64,000 nucleotides of DNA. Source: Vagococcus penaei. Lineage in GTDB: Bacteria > Bacillota > Bacilli > Lactobacillales > Vagococcaceae. The position numbers were made by a program, and so were the translations under genes. The notes beneath the pieces are model-generated. The model saw only the letters and a program-made list of their open reading frames with translations. It was not told the origin of the DNA and searched no databases. The stretch spans positions 1,910,001 to 1,974,000 of the forward strand of contig NZ_CP019609.1 of assembly GCF_001998885.1 (NCBI RefSeq), read 5' to 3'. Positions 26,888 to 36,147 of this stretch are shown here, piece after piece (position 1 is the stretch's first letter; each line of letters begins with the position of its first letter).

Positions 26888-27379
26888 ATGCAAATTACGT
26901 TAAAAGGTCAACCTGTTGACTTAGAAGGTGTTCAACCAAAAGTTGGGGATAAAGCACCTAACTTTACTTTATTAGATTTAACTGATCAAGTGGTTGATTT
27001 GAGCAAACTATCTGATAAACCCGTTTTAGTTAGTGTCGTACCCGATATTAATACAGGTGTTTGTCAAATTCAAACGAAACGCTTTAATGAAGAAGCAAGT
27101 CAATTAACAGGTGTTCACTTCTTAACGATATCTAATAACACAAAAGATGAACAAGCCTCTTGGTGTGGTGCTGAAGGTATCACAATGACAATGTTACGTG
27201 ATACAGATTTAGAATTCGCTAAAAATTATGGTCTATTAATTCCTGCAATCAACCGTTTGGCTCGTGCGGTCTTTGTTATTGCCCCAAATGGTGACATTGT
27301 TTATGAAGAAATCGTTCCTGAAGTGTCAACGGAACCAGATTTTGAACAAGCTTTAGCTGCTATTAACACGTTAAATTAA
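26888..27379 (+). CDS. tpx: Thiol peroxidase (atypical 2-Cys peroxiredoxin)
   Basis: Reduces hydrogen peroxide and lipid peroxides using thioredoxin. The protein has GDKAPNFTLLDL near the N-terminus, the peroxidatic Cys59 in the segment DINTGVCQIQTKRFN, and the resolving Cys93 in SWCGAEGI; this spacing is typical of Tpx. The usual TPVC is TGVC here, but the Thr needed for catalysis is kept. The length is 163 residues. It is monocistronic between rex and the valS T-box and has its own terminator. Confidence 0.93.
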   Translation: MQITLKGQPVDLEGVQPKVGDKAPNFTLLDLTDQVVDLSKLSDKPVLVSVVPDINTGVCQIQTKRFNEEASQLTGVHFLTISNNTKDEQASWCGAEGITMTMLRDTDLEFAKNYGLLIPAINRLARAVFVIAPNGDIVYEEIVPEVSTEPDFEQALAAINTLN

Positions 27380-27387
27380 GTTTAATT

Positions 27388-27420
27388 AAATCAGATGCCG
27401 ATGTGTATCTGGTTTTTTTC
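27388..27420 (+). terminator. Rho-independent terminator of tpx
   Basis: AAATCAGAT pairs with ATCTGGTTT through one G-U pair, followed by Ts. Confidence 0.7.
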
Positions 27421-27471
27421 TTTTTCTTCTTACATTGTTGCTGAAAAGTTAGTTACTAAGTGATTTAAGGT

Positions 27472-27500
27472 TTGACCTACTAACAATTTAATTGTAAAAT
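27472..27500 (+). promoter_or_regulatory. Sigma-A promoter of valS leader
   Basis: TTGACC (27472-27477), 17-bp spacer, TAAAAT (27495-27500), directly before the T-box leader. Confidence 0.75.
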
Positions 27501-27506
27501 GAATCT

Positions 27507-27745
27507 TAATAAGTCATGCGTTGAGTAAGAGGAGTAACATTGGGACGTGTTTAGAGAGAAAACCATTTGCTGCAAGGTTTTTCACGAAGCGATGTGAAGG
27601 TAGCTTAGGAGCAGATACGTCCGGTTGGTAATCGTTATCTTACTAAATGAGTGACAATATCTAGTATCCCTAGTTATTGTAAGCTAGGTGGTACCGCGAA
27701 CTAATCAATTCGTCCTAAAATAGAAATATTTTAGGGCTTTTTTTA
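27507..27745 (+). ncRNA. T-box leader of valS
   Basis: A tRNA-sensing leader of about 240 nt. The T-box core reads CTAGGTGGTACCGCG (27684-27698), followed by the competing terminator CCTAAAATA (27714-27722) / TATTTTAGG (27727-27735) with a T-run. Stem I is suggested by the GGACGT/ACGTCC pairing (27543-27548 with 27616-27621). A GTA (valine) triplet at 27600-27602 in the 3' side of stem I is a candidate specifier, in line with valS downstream. Uncharged tRNA-Val would stabilise the antiterminator and allow valS transcription. Confidence 0.9.
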
Positions 27746-27773
27746 TTTTTAATATGAGAAAGGAAGTTATGTG

Positions 27774-30416
27774 ATGACTGAAGAAACGAATAATTTAGCA
27801 TCGAAATTTGATCCACATGCGGTTGAAGCGGGTCGCTATAATCAGTGGTTAGAAAAAGAATTATTTAAACCAAGTGGAGATGAGACAGCTGAAGCTTACT
27901 CAATTGTTATTCCACCACCAAATGTGACTGGAAAACTTCATTTAGGTCATGCTTGGGATACAACATTACAAGACATGATTATTCGTCAAAAAAGAATGCA
28001 AGGCTTTGATACGTTATGGTTACCAGGTATGGATCATGCCGGAATTGCGACTCAAGCAAAAGTTGAAGAAAAACTGCGTGCAGAGGGGATCACACGCTAT
28101 GATCTGGGGCGCGACAAGTTTATTGAAAAAACGCAAGAATGGAAAGAAGAGTATGCTGATCATATTCGTGAACAATGGGCGAAACTTGGCTTATCATTGG
28201 ACTATTCACGTGAGCGCTTCACTTTGGATGATGGTTTATCGGATGCAGTTCGTAAGGTGTTTGTAACACTTTACAATAAAGGTTTAATTTATCGTGGGGA
28301 ATATATCATTAACTGGGATCCTCAGGCTAAAACAGCTTTGTCGGATATTGAAGTCATTCACCAAGATGTGGAAGGTGCCTTTTACCACATGTACTATCCG
28401 TTAGCAGATGGTAGTGGACAGTTAGAGATTGCAACAACACGTCCAGAAACAATGTTGGGTGATACAGCGATTGCCGTACATCCTTCAGATGAGCGCTACA
28501 AAGATTTAATTGGTAAAACCGTTATTTTACCATTAGTTAATAAAGAAATCCCAATTATTGGTGATGACTATGTTGATGTAGATTTCGGAACAGGTGTCGT
28601 GAAAATTACACCAGCTCATGACCCTAATGACTTTGAGGTAGGTAATCGCCATGATTTACCACGTGTTAATGTGATGAATCCTGATGCGACAATGAACGAC
28701 TTAGCCGGTAAATATGCAGGCATGGATCGATTTGCAGCTCGAAAAGCGGTTATCAGTGATTTAGATGATTTAGGCTTATTGAAAAAAATTGAAAAGATGA
28801 CACATAGTGTTGGACATTCTGAACGAACAGGTGTTGTAGTCGAACCACGTTTATCGACACAATGGTTTGTTAAAATGCAACCTCTAGCAGAAATGGCCAT
28901 TAACAATCAAGCGACTGATGATGCAGTTGATTTTTATCCTCCGCGTTTTAATCAAACGTTCTTAACTTGGATGGAAAATGTTCATGATTGGGTAATTTCA
29001 CGTCAATTATGGTGGGGACATCAAATTCCTGCATGGTACCATAAAGAAACTGGTGAAATGTATGTAGGCGAAACAGCACCAGTTGATAGTGACAATTGGA
29101 TTCAAGATGAAGACGTGTTGGATACTTGGTTCAGTTCAGCGCTTTGGCCGTTTTCAACAATGGGTTGGCCAGATACGGATAGCCATGATTTTAAACGATA
29201 TTTCCCAACAAATACTTTAGTGACTGGTTACGATATTATCTTTTTCTGGGTGAGTCGTATGATTTTCCAAAGCTTAGAATTTACTAATGAACGTCCATTT
29301 AATAATGTTTTGATTCATGGTTTAATTCGGGCTGAAGATGGCCGTAAAATGAGTAAATCATTGGGTAACGGAATTGACCCAATGGATGTGATTGATAAGT
29401 ATGGTGCCGATGCTTTACGTTGGTTCTTATCAAATGGTTCCACACCAGGACAAGACATGCGTTTTAGTTACGAAAAAATGGATGCAGCCTGGAACTTTAT
29501 CAATAAAATTTGGAATGCGTCTCGTTTTGTATTAATGAATATCGAAGGCTTTACTTATCACGATATTCAATTAGAAGGTAAAAAGACGTTGGCTGATGAA
29601 TGGATTTTAACGCGATTAAATGACACGATTGAGCGTGTAACATACTTCTTCGATAAATTTGAATTTGGTGAAGCGGGTCGCTATCTATATAACTTTATTT
29701 GGGATGATTTCTGTGATTGGTACATTGAAATGAGTAAAGAAGTACTTTATGGTGAGGATGAAACGCAAAAACAAATGACACGTAGCATTTTAACACATGT
29801 GTTAGATAATATTTTACGTTTATTACACCCAATCATGCCATTTGTGACGGAAGAAATTTGGGAAAAAATTCCACATCAAGGTGAGTCGATTGTTGTCGCA
29901 GCATATCCAGTTGTGAATGAAAAATATACGAATGACGTAGCTGCTGAAGGTATGGAAACACTGAAAGAATTAATTCGTTCAGTGAGAAATATTCGTGCTG
30001 AAGTGAACACACCTTTATCTAAGCCAATTACTTTATTAATTAAACCAACTACTGATAGTGTGGCAAGCTTCCTAGCTGCTAATACAAATTATATTGAACG
30101 TTTCTGTAATCCAGAAGAATTAGTCTTATCTGAAACAGTTCAAGTACCTGATACAGCGATGAGTGCCGTGATTACTGGTGCGGAAATTTACTTACCTTTA
30201 GAAGGGCTAATCAATATTGAGGAAGAAATTATCCGTTTAGAAAAAGAGTTGGCGAAGTGGACGGACGAAGTATCACGAGTGCAAAAGAAATTAGCTAATG
30301 AACGTTTTGTTTCTAATGCCCCTGAAGAAGTTGTTGCGGGTGAAAAAGCGAAAGAAAAAGAATATTTAAATAAACAAGCCGCTGTAACTGAGCGTATTGC
30401 TAATTTAAAAAAATAA
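27774..30416 (+). CDS. valS: Valyl-tRNA synthetase
   Basis: Charges tRNA-Val with valine. The class I signature HLGH is at residues 56-59 ([15 protein letters not shown]) and the KMSKS loop is [11 protein letters not shown]. The editing domain with [17 protein letters not shown] lies between them. The anticodon-binding domain and a C-terminal coiled coil ([18 protein letters not shown] onward) complete the 880-residue enzyme. The ATG at 27774 fits the AAAGGAAG site better than the GTG at 27771. It is controlled by the T-box leader upstream and followed 19 bp later by folC, an order common in Firmicutes. Confidence 0.97.
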   Translation: MTEETNNLASKFDPHAVEAGRYNQWLEKELFKPSGDETAEAYSIVIPPPNVTGKLHLGHAWDTTLQDMIIRQKRMQGFDTLWLPGMDHAGIATQAKVEEKLRAEGITRYDLGRDKFIEKTQEWKEEYADHIREQWAKLGLSLDYSRERFTLDDGLSDAVRKVFVTLYNKGLIYRGEYIINWDPQAKTALSDIEVIHQDVEGAFYHMYYPLADGSGQLEIATTRPETMLGDTAIAVHPSDERYKDLIGKTVILPLVNKEIPIIGDDYVDVDFGTGVVKITPAHDPNDFEVGNRHDLPRVNVMNPDATMNDLAGKYAGMDRFAARKAVISDLDDLGLLKKIEKMTHSVGHSERTGVVVEPRLSTQWFVKMQPLAEMAINNQATDDAVDFYPPRFNQTFLTWMENVHDWVISRQLWWGHQIPAWYHKETGEMYVGETAPVDSDNWIQDEDVLDTWFSSALWPFSTMGWPDTDSHDFKRYFPTNTLVTGYDIIFFWVSRMIFQSLEFTNERPFNNVLIHGLIRAEDGRKMSKSLGNGIDPMDVIDKYGADALRWFLSNGSTPGQDMRFSYEKMDAAWNFINKIWNASRFVLMNIEGFTYHDIQLEGKKTLADEWILTRLNDTIERVTYFFDKFEFGEAGRYLYNFIWDDFCDWYIEMSKEVLYGEDETQKQMTRSILTHVLDNILRLLHPIMPFVTEEIWEKIPHQGESIVVAAYPVVNEKYTNDVAAEGMETLKELIRSVRNIRAEVNTPLSKPITLLIKPTTDSVASFLAANTNYIERFCNPEELVLSETVQVPDTAMSAVITGAEIYLPLEGLINIEEEIIRLEKELAKWTDEVSRVQKKLANERFVSNAPEEVVAGEKAKEKEYLNKQAAVTERIANLKK

Positions 30417-30435
30417 TAAGGACTGGTGTTGTAAG

Positions 30436-31743
30436 ATGACCTACGAGCAAACAGTAGCTTGGATACATGATCGTTTAAAGTTTGGTATTAGACCGGGATT
30501 GGAACGAATTAACTATCTTTTAGAACGTTTGGATAATCCGCAGCATAAGTTGCGGACTGTTCATATTGCTGGAACAAATGGTAAGGGCTCAACAACAACT
30601 TTTTTACGGAACTTATTAGAACAATCTGGCTTAACGGTCGGGACGTTCACATCACCTTATATTGAATGTTTTAATGAACGTATTTCTATTAATGGCGCAT
30701 TCATTCCTAATGATGAGTTAGTCGCAGTATTTCAGAAAGTTCAACCCATTGTCTTAGAGATGGATCAAGATGACCATCTCAAAGACATGGTCGAATTTGA
30801 AATTTTAACGGCAATGATGTTTCAATATTTTTACGAAAAGCAAGTCGATATTGTATTGGTTGAAGTAGGTTTAGGCGGCTTGCTTGATTCAACTAATGTT
30901 ATTACTCCACTTGCTTCAGCAATTACAACAATCGGTTTGGATCATGTTGATATTTTAGGACATACTTTGGCTGAAATTGCGACTCAAAAAGCAGGAATAA
31001 TCAAACCAAATGTCCCAGTTGTTGTTGGTAAAGTTGATGCTGAAGCACTTGACGTGATTCGTCAAACAGCTAAGAATTTTACGAGTCCACTTTATCAATA
31101 TGGCATTGATTTTACTAGCAATTATCACCAACCAGATGGTCAATGGGGAGAAGTTTTTGACTATCAATCATCGCAAATGACTGTTCCACAAATTCGTACA
31201 GGATTAATGGGGAAACATCAAGTGGATAATGCATCAGTTGCTATTCAATTATATGAAATTATATGTCAACAGGTCGGTCTTCGCCCGCAAATCAAATATG
31301 TTCGACAAGGACTTGCTCAAACAACGTGGCCAGGTCGAATGGAAAAACTTTCGGATGAACCCTTTATTGTAATTGATGGAGCGCATAACGAGCATTCAAT
31401 GGCTATTTTATGTGATAATTTACGAAAAGAATTCAAAGGGATGAGAACACATGTCATTTTTGGTGCCCTAACAACAAAAGATGTCTCTGGCATGCTTGCT
31501 GACTTACGGAAGGTTCCTAATTTGAGTCTTTGCGTGACGGAGTTCGATTATCCTAAAGCAATGACTCAAGCCGATTATGCCGCAATGGATGTAATAACTT
31601 ATAATCATTGGCAAAAAGCTTTAGTTGATGTCTTAGAATTAGCAGATATTGATGACTTAATTTTAATTACTGGTTCGTTATATTTTATTTCGCAAGTTAG
31701 ACAAGAATTATTAGGAGGAGATATAGGTAATGAAAAAAATTAG
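30436..31743 (+). CDS. folC: Folylpolyglutamate synthase / dihydrofolate synthase
   Basis: Adds glutamate to dihydropteroate and to reduced folates. Mur-ligase-family features are visible: the P-loop VHIAGTNGKGSTTTFL (about residues 42-57), TSPYIECFNERISING, VEVGLGGLLDSTN, the HVDILGHTLAEIATQKAGIIK region and the C-terminal VIDGAHNEHSM. Its length is 435 residues. It follows valS by 19 bp, so it may be read through from the valS T-box promoter. It overlaps the next HAD gene by 14 bp. Confidence 0.95.
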   Translation: MTYEQTVAWIHDRLKFGIRPGLERINYLLERLDNPQHKLRTVHIAGTNGKGSTTTFLRNLLEQSGLTVGTFTSPYIECFNERISINGAFIPNDELVAVFQKVQPIVLEMDQDDHLKDMVEFEILTAMMFQYFYEKQVDIVLVEVGLGGLLDSTNVITPLASAITTIGLDHVDILGHTLAEIATQKAGIIKPNVPVVVGKVDAEALDVIRQTAKNFTSPLYQYGIDFTSNYHQPDGQWGEVFDYQSSQMTVPQIRTGLMGKHQVDNASVAIQLYEIICQQVGLRPQIKYVRQGLAQTTWPGRMEKLSDEPFIVIDGAHNEHSMAILCDNLRKEFKGMRTHVIFGALTTKDVSGMLADLRKVPNLSLCVTEFDYPKAMTQADYAAMDVITYNHWQKALVDVLELADIDDLILITGSLYFISQVRQELLGGDIGNEKN

Positions 31744-32395
31744 CGGTGTGATTTTCGATATGGACGGCTTATTATTAGATACTGAAGCGATTTATTCGCG
31801 AGTGAATATTGAGATAGCGCCTAAGTGGGGAATCGAAGGCTATGATGAAACGACTTACATGGAAGAAATCGGACTAGGAGAAAAAGCGGTTCATGCAAAA
31901 TATTTTAAAGATTACGCTCAATTACCTAAAGAATCTATCGATGGCTTCTTTAAGGATACTCGTCAAATAATTGAACGTGAGTTTTTAGAAAAAGGGGCCC
32001 CGTTAAAATCAGGTGTACTGGAACTGATGGCTTATTTAAAAGAACAAAATATTCCGATGGTTGTTGCGTCGAGCAATCACCGTGAAGCAATTAATAACTT
32101 GTTAGCTAAAGCCGGTATTTTATCTGATTTTAAAGGTAGTGTATCTGGTGATGAAGTGACGCATGCTAAACCACATCCAGAGATTGTTGAAAAAGCAGTC
32201 GCATTATTAGGGACAAAGCCCGAAGAAACTCTGATGCTGGAAGATTCTTTAAATGGTATTCGAGCAAGTCATGTAGCGGGAGTACCGGTTATTATGGTGC
32301 CAGATATCTTACCTGCGAATGATGAAGCTAGAGAAAAAGCATATGCTATTGAACCGGATTTGCTTGCAGTGCTAGAGTTAATTAAAAATAAATAA
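31730..32395 (+). CDS. HAD-superfamily hydrolase, beta-phosphoglucomutase-like
   Basis: HAD subfamily IA phosphatase or mutase of 221 residues. Motif I is IFDMDGLLLDTE, motif II the VASSN segment (VVASSNHREAINNLL), motif III the lysine in THAKPHPEI, and motif IV MLEDSLNGIRAS. A helical C1 cap lies between motifs I and II. The family includes beta-phosphoglucomutases and sugar-phosphate phosphatases; the substrate cannot be decided here and no sugar operon is nearby. It overlaps folC by 14 bp, with the ribosome site TAGGAGGAG inside folC. A hairpin separates it from radC. Confidence 0.88.
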   Translation: MKKISGVIFDMDGLLLDTEAIYSRVNIEIAPKWGIEGYDETTYMEEIGLGEKAVHAKYFKDYAQLPKESIDGFFKDTRQIIEREFLEKGAPLKSGVLELMAYLKEQNIPMVVASSNHREAINNLLAKAGILSDFKGSVSGDEVTHAKPHPEIVEKAVALLGTKPEETLMLEDSLNGIRASHVAGVPVIMVPDILPANDEAREKAYAIEPDLLAVLELIKNK

Positions 32396-32396
32396 T

Positions 32397-32450
32397 AAAA
32401 AAACCTTTAATTACTTATCTTATTTATAAGATAGTGATTGGAGGTTTTTT
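32397..32450 (+). terminator. Hairpin/terminator that includes the radC ribosome site
   Basis: AAAAAACCTTTAAT (32397-32410) pairs with ATTGGAGGTTTTTT (32437-32450) with a two-base internal loop, and an inner CTTAT/ATAAG stem closes it. The T-run ends 2 bp before radC, and the radC GGAGG (32440-32444) is in the 3' arm, so the same element may end transcription and mask the ribosome site. Confidence 0.65.
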
Positions 32451-32452
32451 AA

Positions 32453-33133
32453 ATGAGTCAATTTATATGTGAACACATGGCGGAATGTCGACCACGTGAA
32501 AGATTATTAAATTATGGTGTGTCAGCATTATCTCACCAAGAATTACTAGCTATTATTTTACGAACAGGGGCAAAAAATAAAGATGTTTTGGAATTATCAA
32601 AAGATGTATTAACTCATTTTGGTACACTTTATGACCTGAAAACAGCTAGCATTGAAGAACTCATGAGTATTAGAGGTATTGGCCAAGTGAAGGCTTTAGA
32701 GCTTTTAGCTACAATAGAATTTGGTCTAAGATTGTCCTTATCATCAGAAGTGAAGTTAGGTCAAATCGTGTCTAGTTATGATTTGGCCCAACAGCTAATT
32801 ATTGAAATGAAAGATTTACGTCAAGAAAAATTAATGGCACTATATTTAAATACTAAAAATGAGTTAATTCGCAAGGAGACGATTTTTATAGGATCGATAA
32901 ACCAGTCGGTAGCACATCCCAGAGAAATTTTTCGAATTGCAGTTAAAGTCGCCGCGGCAAGAATGATAATTGTTCACAATCATCCATCAGGTAATCCGGA
33001 ACCATCCAAACAAGACGAAGCATTTACTAGTCGTTTGGTTAAATGTGGACTGATGTTGGGGATTGAAGTACTAGACCATTTAGTTATAGGAAGTGACGGA
33101 TATGTTAGCTTTAAAGAGACAAATCGGATATAA
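32453..33133 (+). CDS. radC: RadC family protein (JAB/MPN metalloprotease-like)
   Basis: Member of the RadC family, found in most bacteria and linked to natural transformation and replication-fork functions, although the original DNA repair role is doubtful. The N-terminal helix-hairpin-helix region (RPRERLLNYGVSALSHQELL and IRGIGQVKALELLA) is followed by the MPN+/JAMM metal site HNHPSGNPEPSKQD (about residues 176-189). Its length is 226 residues. The ribosome site lies inside a terminator-like hairpin. It is alone in its transcription unit. Confidence 0.93.
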   Translation: MSQFICEHMAECRPRERLLNYGVSALSHQELLAIILRTGAKNKDVLELSKDVLTHFGTLYDLKTASIEELMSIRGIGQVKALELLATIEFGLRLSLSSEVKLGQIVSSYDLAQQLIIEMKDLRQEKLMALYLNTKNELIRKETIFIGSINQSVAHPREIFRIAVKVAAARMIIVHNHPSGNPEPSKQDEAFTSRLVKCGLMLGIEVLDHLVIGSDGYVSFKETNRI

Positions 33134-33149
33134 AATTGTAGGATAACCC

Positions 33150-33178
33150 TTGCAATTATATAACGTATGCGTTATGAT
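33150..33178 (+). promoter_or_regulatory. Sigma-A promoter of the cold-shock gene, with a long 5' leader
   Basis: TTGCAA (33150-33155), 17-bp spacer holding the symmetric TAACG-N4-CGTTA (33161-33174), and TATGAT (33173-33178). The transcript would carry about 115 nt before the ATG, including a GATAGA/TCTATC hairpin (33226-33241). Long leaders are typical of cold-induced csp mRNAs. Confidence 0.65.
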
Positions 33179-33301
33179 AAATGTGTAATTTGATTTTGGA
33201 TTTCAATAGAAGTTGTTTCAAACGAGATAGACACCTCTATCGACCGAAAGCAAGAATTACAAATATCATTATGTGCTTTAGGGCACGAGGAGGAAAATAT
33301 C

Positions 33302-33502
33302 ATGGCTCAAGGAACAGTAAAATGGTTTAACGCTGAAAAAGGTTTTGGTTTTATCCAACAAGAAGAAGGAAACGACGTATTCGTACACTTCTCAGCAATC
33401 GAAGGTGACGGATTTAAAACTTTAGAAGAAGGTCAAGCAGTATCATTCGATATCGAAGAAACTGACCGTGGACCACAAGCAGCTAACGTAACTAAAAACT
33501 AA
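33302..33502 (+). CDS. Cold-shock protein (CspA/CspB family)
   Basis: Small single-stranded nucleic-acid-binding chaperone of 66 residues. The OB-fold shows RNP1 KGFGFI (residues 14-19) and RNP2 VFVHFSAI, and ends [11 protein letters not shown] very strong GAGGAGG ribosome site and a long leader suggest high and cold-controlled expression. Its codons favour C-ending forms (TTC, AAC, GAC) more than the neighbours, as expected for an abundant protein. Confidence 0.96.
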   Translation: MAQGTVKWFNAEKGFGFIQQEEGNDVFVHFSAIEGDGFKTLEEGQAVSFDIEETDRGPQAANVTKN

Positions 33503-33514
33503 TAATGTTACTAC

Positions 33515-33547
33515 AAGAATCTATGACTAGTCATAGATTCTTTTTTT
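33515..33547 (+). terminator. Rho-independent terminator of the cold-shock gene
   Basis: AAGAATCTATGA (33515-33526) pairs with TCATAGATTCTT (33531-33542) around CTAG, followed by seven Ts. Confidence 0.9.
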
Positions 33548-33556
33548 GTAAAATGC

Positions 33557-33603
33557 AACCTTAACGGCACATAAAGAGTTCTGCAGTATGTGATGTTAAG
33601 GTT
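33557..33603 (-). terminator. Hairpin after the tyrosine phosphatase gene
   Basis: AACCTTAAC/GTTAAGGTT and CACATA/TATGTG form a two-part stem; read on the minus strand it is followed by a short T-rich stretch. Confidence 0.55.
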
Positions 33604-33615
33604 AGTCAGTATGAA

Positions 33616-34374
33616 TTAATTAGTTTTAGGGGTTAAATAATACATTCTAAAAGTGTCGATATCTGATTCTTTCCAGTCACAAACTTGTTTGATGTAATTT
33701 TCAATCCCACCAAATTTAGTATCGAGTGTGTGATAAGCAGTCTCTAAATATTTTTTTTGGACTTCTAAAGCTGTTAAAACAGCTTTTTTTTGATCATCAG
33801 ACAAGGTGTATTGTGTCGAAATGACTTGAAGCATAGCATCATTTGCTTTTTTTCGTGAGGCATTCGTTTTTAAATAGTCGTCAAAAATAACGTTACGTGG
33901 AACGTCAAGTAATTCTAAAACTAGCATTGCAGCGACTCCAGTACGATCTTTTCCTGCAAAGCAATGAAAGATAGAACTACCGTCTGCAAACATTAGTTGA
34001 TTAAAAAATTCTTTGTATCCTTGCTGGGCATTCTCATCTAAAATTAGTTGTTGATAAAGACCTTCCATATATGTGTCAACATCATCGGGATTTTTTAATT
34101 TCATAAAGTCACTTAAACTAGCGTTACTCTCTTGGGTTCCTTTAAATAGATTAATATGAACGTAATCTGTGTCTGTTATCATAACATCTGGGTGCTTAGC
34201 AATCTCTGTGTCATTGCGAAAATCAATAACTTTAACAAGATGGTGGTCATTTAATAGTGATACGTCATCTGCTGTCAATTGATACAGTTCACCTGAGCGT
34301 AATAAACGATTGTTCTTGATAAATTGCCCCTGACGATTTTTTAAGTTACCTAAATCTCTAAAGTTTGTAATCAT
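33616..34374 (-). CDS. Tyrosine-protein phosphatase (Y_phosphatase3 type)
   Basis: Dual-specificity-like phosphatase of 252 residues with the P-loop HCFAGKDRTGVAA (the CX5R catalytic motif). The N-terminus NFRDLGNLKNRQGQ and the LLRSGELYQLTADD and KVIDFRNDTEIAKHPD segments match the family that includes LipA-type tyrosine phosphatases and Listeria LipA. No signal peptide is visible, so it is cytoplasmic. Substrates may be phosphotyrosine proteins or phosphoinositides; the sequence alone does not tell. It is a lone minus-strand gene with a ribosome site AAGGAG. Confidence 0.88.
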   Translation of the reverse strand: MITNFRDLGNLKNRQGQFIKNNRLLRSGELYQLTADDVSLLNDHHLVKVIDFRNDTEIAKHPDVMITDTDYVHINLFKGTQESNASLSDFMKLKNPDDVDTYMEGLYQQLILDENAQQGYKEFFNQLMFADGSSIFHCFAGKDRTGVAAMLVLELLDVPRNVIFDDYLKTNASRKKANDAMLQVISTQYTLSDDQKKAVLTALEVQKKYLETAYHTLDTKFGGIENYIKQVCDWKESDIDTFRMYYLTPKTN

Positions 34375-34555
34375 TTTAGTAGCTCCTTAAATACACATAT
34401 TTGTTTGTTGCTTATCTTTCATTATAGGGGATATAATTAAAAAGGTAAAATAATTAGATAGAAGTATGAATGGTTACTTAAAAGTCTACTTGTTTTGTGA
34501 AAAAAACTTTTAGCTAGTAAGAAAAAATAACTAGATCTACTTATTAACTTAAAGA

Positions 34556-34584
34556 TTGAATACTTGAGCTTAGCCGTGTACAAT
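34556..34584 (+). promoter_or_regulatory. Sigma-A promoter of the potassium transporter gene
   Basis: TTGAAT (34556-34561), 17-bp spacer, TACAAT (34579-34584), about 36 bp before the ATG at 34620. The 245-bp gap to the divergent phosphatase gene holds no other gene. Confidence 0.65.
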
Positions 34585-34619
34585 AGTCATATTAAACTTT
34601 GTTAAGGAGACATAGGAAC

Positions 34620-35966
34620 ATGCTTAAAAAAAAGGAATCCTTTATTCCTAAAATTAGTACCGTACAATTTATCACGATCATGTTTATAGTAATTATTTTT
34701 CTCGGTGCTTTTTTATTATGGTTGCCGTTCACACAACGTGAAGGACAGTCAATTAGTTTTATTAATGCATTATTTGTTGCAACATCTTCTGTTTGTGTAA
34801 CTGGATTAACACCAGTTAATATTTCAGAAGTCTTTAACCCTATTGGACACACGATTATGCTGCTTTTAATCGAATTGGGTGGATTAGGGTTTATGTCAGT
34901 TGTTTTAACCATTGCTATTTTATTAAAAAAACGTCTATCGTTCCAATCACGATTAATTATGAAAGACATGTTAAATGCCGATAGTCATGGTGGGATTGTG
35001 AGACTGTTACAATTTGTTTTACGTTTTTCACTTATTGTTCAGACAGCAGGAGCTATCTTATTGAGTATTCAATTTGTACCAGAATATGGCTTAGCGAAAG
35101 GAATATATTTTAGTATTTTTCATGCCGTTTCTGCATTTTGTAATGCGGGATTTGATTTGTTTGGTAATAGTTTGATTGGTTACCAATCAAACCCATATGT
35201 TTTAATGGTTATTTCCTTACTCATTATTGCAGGTGGTTTTGGTTTTATTGTTTGGTATGATTTGATTTTTTATAAAAAATCACATAAATTATCATTACAT
35301 ACACGTCTTGCTTTTATTGTCACTGGCATTCTGCTTGTAACGGGTACGCTAATTTTCTACTTTACTGATTCGCTTAAAACTGGTTCATGGGTTGTTCGAT
35401 TAGTTAATAGTTTCTTTTTAAGCGTGACACCTAGAACTGCTGGATTTGTATCCATTGACTACGCTGATTTTAGCTATGCAGGTATTTTATTGACGATTGT
35501 ACTAATGTTTATCGGAGGAACATCTGGTTCTACTGCTGGTGGAGTTAAAACAACTACTATTGGTGTTTTAGGCTTACAGGTGATTAGTTTATTTAAAGGT
35601 CGCGAAGCTGCTGAAGGATTTGAGCGGACAGTACCAATGGCAATTGTATTAAAATCATTTGTGCTAGTCTTTTTTGCTAGCATGCTATGCTTTGTGAGTG
35701 CATTGATTTTGTCCCTAACTGAGAATGTACCGCAAAACTCAGGAATTGAATATGTTCTCTTCGAAGTTGTCTCAGCATTTGCTACTGTTGGACTAACGAT
35801 GGGATTAACGCCTGACTTAACAACGTTTGGCAAAGGACTAATTATTATGCTTATGTTCATTGGTCGTGTTGGTTTATATACGGTTAGTTTTTCATTAATT
35901 AGACAATCGTCTAAAGCAAATAAAAACAATATTACTTATCCAAAAGAAACAGTGCTAGTAGGATAG
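34620..35966 (+). CDS. ktrB: KtrB/TrkH-family potassium uptake protein, membrane subunit
   Basis: Membrane subunit of a Ktr-type K+ (Na+-coupled) transporter. Four repeated membrane-pore-membrane units are visible, each with a filter glycine: SSVCVTGLTP, SAFCNAGFDL, TPRTAGFVS and SAFATVGLTMGLTP. The GGTSGSTAGGVKTTT intramembrane loop is the gating loop of KtrB. Its length is 448 residues. The ATG at 34620 has AAGGAGA 9 bp upstream, so the TTG at 34599 is rejected. The cytoplasmic RCK partner KtrA is not adjacent and must lie elsewhere if present. Confidence 0.92.
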   Translation: MLKKKESFIPKISTVQFITIMFIVIIFLGAFLLWLPFTQREGQSISFINALFVATSSVCVTGLTPVNISEVFNPIGHTIMLLLIELGGLGFMSVVLTIAILLKKRLSFQSRLIMKDMLNADSHGGIVRLLQFVLRFSLIVQTAGAILLSIQFVPEYGLAKGIYFSIFHAVSAFCNAGFDLFGNSLIGYQSNPYVLMVISLLIIAGGFGFIVWYDLIFYKKSHKLSLHTRLAFIVTGILLVTGTLIFYFTDSLKTGSWVVRLVNSFFLSVTPRTAGFVSIDYADFSYAGILLTIVLMFIGGTSGSTAGGVKTTTIGVLGLQVISLFKGREAAEGFERTVPMAIVLKSFVLVFFASMLCFVSALILSLTENVPQNSGIEYVLFEVVSAFATVGLTMGLTPDLTTFGKGLIIMLMFIGRVGLYTVSFSLIRQSSKANKNNITYPKETVLVG

Positions 35967-35974
35967 TGAAAGAC

Positions 35975-36012
35975 AAAAAGTGTTGGTTGATAAAAACCAA
36001 CACTTTTTTTAT
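35975..36012 (+). terminator. Rho-independent terminator of ktrB
   Basis: AAAAAGTGTTGGTT pairs with AACCAACACTTTTT, followed by Ts. Confidence 0.9.
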
Positions 36013-36029
36013 TTTTTAAGTAAAAACAC

Positions 36030-36058
36030 TTAACAAATTAAATAATTAGCGTTATAAT
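36030..36058 (+). promoter_or_regulatory. Sigma-A promoter of alsSD
   Basis: TTAACA (36030-36035), 17-bp spacer, TATAAT (36053-36058). A leader of about 80 nt precedes alsS; it has no clear cre or Rex site. Confidence 0.7.
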
Positions 36059-36147
36059 TTAAAAAACAGATTTGAAAACTGTATTATTAAAAAAATATTT
36101 TTTTCTGAAAAGTATCTATAAATAAACGTTAAATAGGAGTGATACAA

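Noticed and set aside
35474-35929. Minus-strand frame of 151 codons inside ktrB
   Set aside because: It mirrors the membrane-protein codon pattern of ktrB and has no start signal of its own.
36059-36147. cre or Rex site before alsS
   Set aside because: No sequence close to TGWAANCGNTNWCA or TTGTGAA-N4-TTCACAA was found in the leader.
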